Shown here: in pieces, positions 6,012 to 7,415 of the stretch
How the letters are laid out: each line of letters starts with the position of its first letter
Numbering within the stretch: position 1 is the first letter of the stretch
Source of the DNA: Bacillota bacterium
GTDB taxonomy: Bacteria > Bacillota > Desulfotomaculia > Desulfotomaculales > Desulfallaceae
Direction of reading: 5' to 3'
Assembly (NCBI GenBank): GCA_009781965.1
Contig: WQUS01000064.1
Coordinates: forward strand, 1 to 7,415
DNA: 7,415 bases
The notes under the pieces: model-generated
Told to the model about the DNA's origin: nothing
The model's database searches: none
The model's input: the letters and a program-made list of their open reading frames with translations, nothing else
Program-made: the position numbers and the translations under genes

Positions 6012-6048
6012 GTGTGACCAGTAACTCCAACAGAGTTACTGGTCGCAC
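6012..6048. repeat. 16-bp hairpin at the right end of the element
   Basis: The arms 6012-6027 and 6033-6048 pair around a five-base caaca loop: 12 perfect pairs (gaccagtaactc with gagttactggtc), then one G-T mismatch and three further pairs. It forms where the element's right end meets the extra copy of its left end, and spans the right octamer. The following bases are not T-rich, so a terminator is unlikely. Confidence 0.85.
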
Positions 6049-6093
6049 CTCATATTATCATCGTCACAACTCACACCGGGTCTGAATCTGAAA

Positions 6094-6127
6094 TATATTA
6101 TAAATACACAGATCTTAATTAAAGGAG
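6094..6127 (+). promoter_or_regulatory. AT-rich leader and ribosome binding site of the DUF11 gene
   Basis: A tatattataaa stretch (6094-6104) offers two overlapping -10-like hexamers, tatatt and tataaa, but no convincing -35 lies at the right distance. An alternative sigma factor or a weak promoter is possible. The ribosome binding site aaaggag (6121-6127) is strong, with nine bases to the ATG. Only the binding site is well supported. Confidence 0.4.
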
Positions 6128-6136
6128 ATTATTAAC

Positions 6137-7415
6137 ATGCCTACAGTATCCGGCCGACTTCTGTTTGACAGAGAAAGAACAAACTCGGCAACCGGCCTGG
6201 CGGGAATTGCAAATGTGTCCATTGTTTTGCGGAATACGGTCACAGGGGCTATGCTTGCTGTTCTCACAGACGCCAACGGGAACTATTCCTTTACCAATGT
6301 GCCAAACGGCAGCTATGAACTTGTGGAGTCATACGGCACACCCGCAGTCCCCACACCGGGAAACTTTGCCAACGCCACAGTAGGTCCCCCGGCAATCAGC
6401 GTATCTCCGCCCATCAGCTTTGCGCCCAATCCGCCGCCCGGCGCTACCAATCTCGATAGCATCAACCGGAGTGCCTTTCCGGTAACTGTATCTGGCTCCA
6501 ATTTGACCCAGAACTTTTTAAACGGACCGGTAACCTACACGCCCATCACAAATATATTAGACAGTAACGCCATTATTGAACCTGAAAATCTAATCGTGCT
6601 GGCGGATACCGGTACTTTTGGCTCCTTTCTTCCCGGAACGAACGCCAACACCGGCGCCTCGCCGAACCCGTATCCCGATATCGGGTCCGAATTCGTCTAT
6701 GTGCTGCCTAATTCCGCAGTGGTTACTCCAAATGACGGGGAATATACCATTCAAAACATCATGAATAACGCCCGCAGCAATGTTGCCGGCGCCTGGTGGC
6801 GCATCGCCGATCATACCACAGGCAATGAAACCGGCAGAATGATGGTGATCAACGGAGCCAATCCCGGCGCGATATTTTTTCAAGAAATGGTAACTGTTAA
6901 ACCTAATACCAATTACCTGCTCAGTTCCTGGATTTTGAATTTAGCCAAACGCGCGGACTTAGCCAATCCGCAGCTGGGGATCCGGGTCCTTGACGCTAAC
7001 GGGGATGTTTTATTCAGCGAAACACTAACTCAACTTATACCCACAAACTTAAATAATCCGGAATGGATACAGCTTGGCGAAATCATCAATTCGCAAAACA
7101 ACGGCTCGCTAACTTTCCAGTTTACCAGTATGGGACCAGCGGCCACCGGCAACGATTACGCCATTGACGATATTGCCCTCAATGAAATTGAGATACCTGC
7201 TTATGACCCGGTAAAAACAGCCGACGTTGCCAGTTTATACATCGGTGATACGGTTAATTACACGGTGACCTTGGCCAACACCGGCGACGTCAGCCCGTTA
7301 ACCGGCATAACGTTCAGTGATCTATTGCCGAACGGACTTGCCTTTGTCCCCGGCAGCGTTTTTGTCAACGGAGTCAATAACCCCACGGCTAACCCAAATA
7401 GCGGCTTTACCGCGC
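6137..7415 (+). CDS. Large modular DUF11-repeat surface protein, no signal peptide (3' end outside window)
   Basis: The frame stays open for 426 codons to the right edge. Residues 1-65 (MPTVSGRLLFDRERTNSATG to SYELVESYG) resemble an SdrD-B or carboxypeptidase-regulatory-like beta-sandwich, with the typical TDANGNYSFTNVPNGSYEL ending. A proline-rich linker (about 68-105) follows. Residues about 150-352 look like a jelly-roll carbohydrate-binding-type domain (GRMMVINGANPGAIFFQEM at 233-251, ending YAIDDIALNEI at 341-351). From about 355 a DUF11 (TIGR01451-type) repeat begins: PVKTADVASLYIGDTVNYTV, then LPNGLAFVPGSVFVNG. K360 is the sort of lysine that forms isopeptide bonds in related adhesin domains, but this is not demonstrated. 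The ATG at 6137 has a strong AAAGGAG site, and an in-frame TAA lies just upstream (6116-6118), so no longer N-terminus exists. There is no hydrophobic leader, so Sec export is not expected. Long DUF11 proteins without leaders in spore formers suggest spore-surface placement; this is inference. Confidence 0.9.
   Translation, partial: MPTVSGRLLFDRERTNSATGLAGIANVSIVLRNTVTGAMLAVLTDANGNYSFTNVPNGSYELVESYGTPAVPTPGNFANATVGPPAISVSPPISFAPNPPPGATNLDSINRSAFPVTVSGSNLTQNFLNGPVTYTPITNILDSNAIIEPENLIVLADTGTFGSFLPGTNANTGASPNPYPDIGSEFVYVLPNSAVVTPNDGEYTIQNIMNNARSNVAGAWWRIADHTTGNETGRMMVINGANPGAIFFQEMVTVKPNTNYLLSSWILNLAKRADLANPQLGIRVLDANGDVLFSETLTQLIPTNLNNPEWIQLGEIINSQNNGSLTFQFTSMGPAATGNDYAIDDIALNEIEIPAYDPVKTADVASLYIGDTVNYTVTLANTGDVSPLTGITFSDLLPNGLAFVPGSVFVNGVNNPTANPNSGFTA

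Larger units (their letters stand above)
5871..6033. mobile_element. MITE-like palindromic element flanked by an 8-bp direct repeat
   Basis: The core spans 5879-6025 (147 bases). Its ends are inverted repeats: 5879-5897 starting gttactggtca and 6007-6025 ending tgaccagtaac, matching at 16 of 19 positions with the outer 11 perfect. Immediately outside each end is the same octamer, tccaacag (5871-5878 and 6026-6033), as expected for a target-site duplication. No coding frame of note lies inside. Short size, terminal inverted repeats and flanking duplication are the hallmarks of a miniature inverted-repeat element moved by a transposase from elsewhere. One complication: the right octamer is followed by agttactggtc, a second copy of the left end. 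The octamer could therefore belong to a longer tandem-repeat unit rather than be a target duplication. No family is assigned. Confidence 0.5.

Noticed and set aside
5921..6048. Large hairpins as Rho-independent terminators
   Set aside because: Neither the 21-bp nor the 16-bp stem is followed by a T tract on either strand, and they lie between divergent starts where no upstream gene needs ending.
5871..6049. Integron attC-like site
   Set aside because: The paired ends begin gttactgg, not the GTTRRRY/RYYYAAC core sites, and there is no gene cassette arrangement.
1..7415. CRISPR array, tRNA or rRNA genes
   Set aside because: No regularly spaced repeats, CCA-ended cloverleaf or rRNA-like conserved sequence was seen on either strand.

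Overview
The window looks like a chromosomal segment from a spore-forming Firmicute. The best guess, from gene order and protein flavour, is a Negativicutes (Sporomusaceae-like) or related clostridial lineage; no tree or database search supports this. Pointers are the conserved block nadD, yqeK, rsfS, leuS on one strand, Firmicute-style ribosome binding sites, TTG and GTG starts, and a large DUF11-type surface protein without a signal peptide.

From right to left on the minus strand, positions 5791 to 1 hold nadD (NAD synthesis), a single-RRM RNA-binding protein with its own terminator, yqeK (HD-domain Ap4A hydrolase family), rsfS (ribosome silencing factor), an unrecognised 135-residue protein, leuS (leucyl-tRNA synthetase), and a class I SAM-dependent methyltransferase cut by the left window edge. 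The unrecognised gene and the methyltransferase are clearly more AT-rich than leuS between them, so they look like accessory passengers in a housekeeping operon. The block links NAD supply, dinucleotide alarmone turnover, ribosome dormancy and tRNA charging. A probable promoter for nadD sits just upstream at 5811-5840. The RRM gene ends in a clear Rho-independent terminator, so yqeK and the genes after it need readthrough or a promoter of their own.

The 345-base divergent spacer between nadD and the plus-strand gene (5792-6136) is the most structured part of the window. It holds a compact palindromic element with 19-bp imperfect terminal inverted repeats (5879-5897 and 6007-6025), flanked exactly by an 8-bp direct repeat (tccaacag). 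Inside is a perfect 21-bp inverted repeat, and a second copy of the left-end sequence lies just outside the right flank. It resembles a MITE-like non-coding element or the start of a tandem array of one.

From 6137 to the right edge, on the plus strand, runs the first 426 codons of a large modular protein: an SdrD-B/carboxypeptidase-regulatory-like domain, a jelly-roll-like domain, then a DUF11 repeat. It has a good ribosome binding site, no possible upstream start and no signal peptide, which suggests a spore-surface or otherwise unconventionally exported protein.
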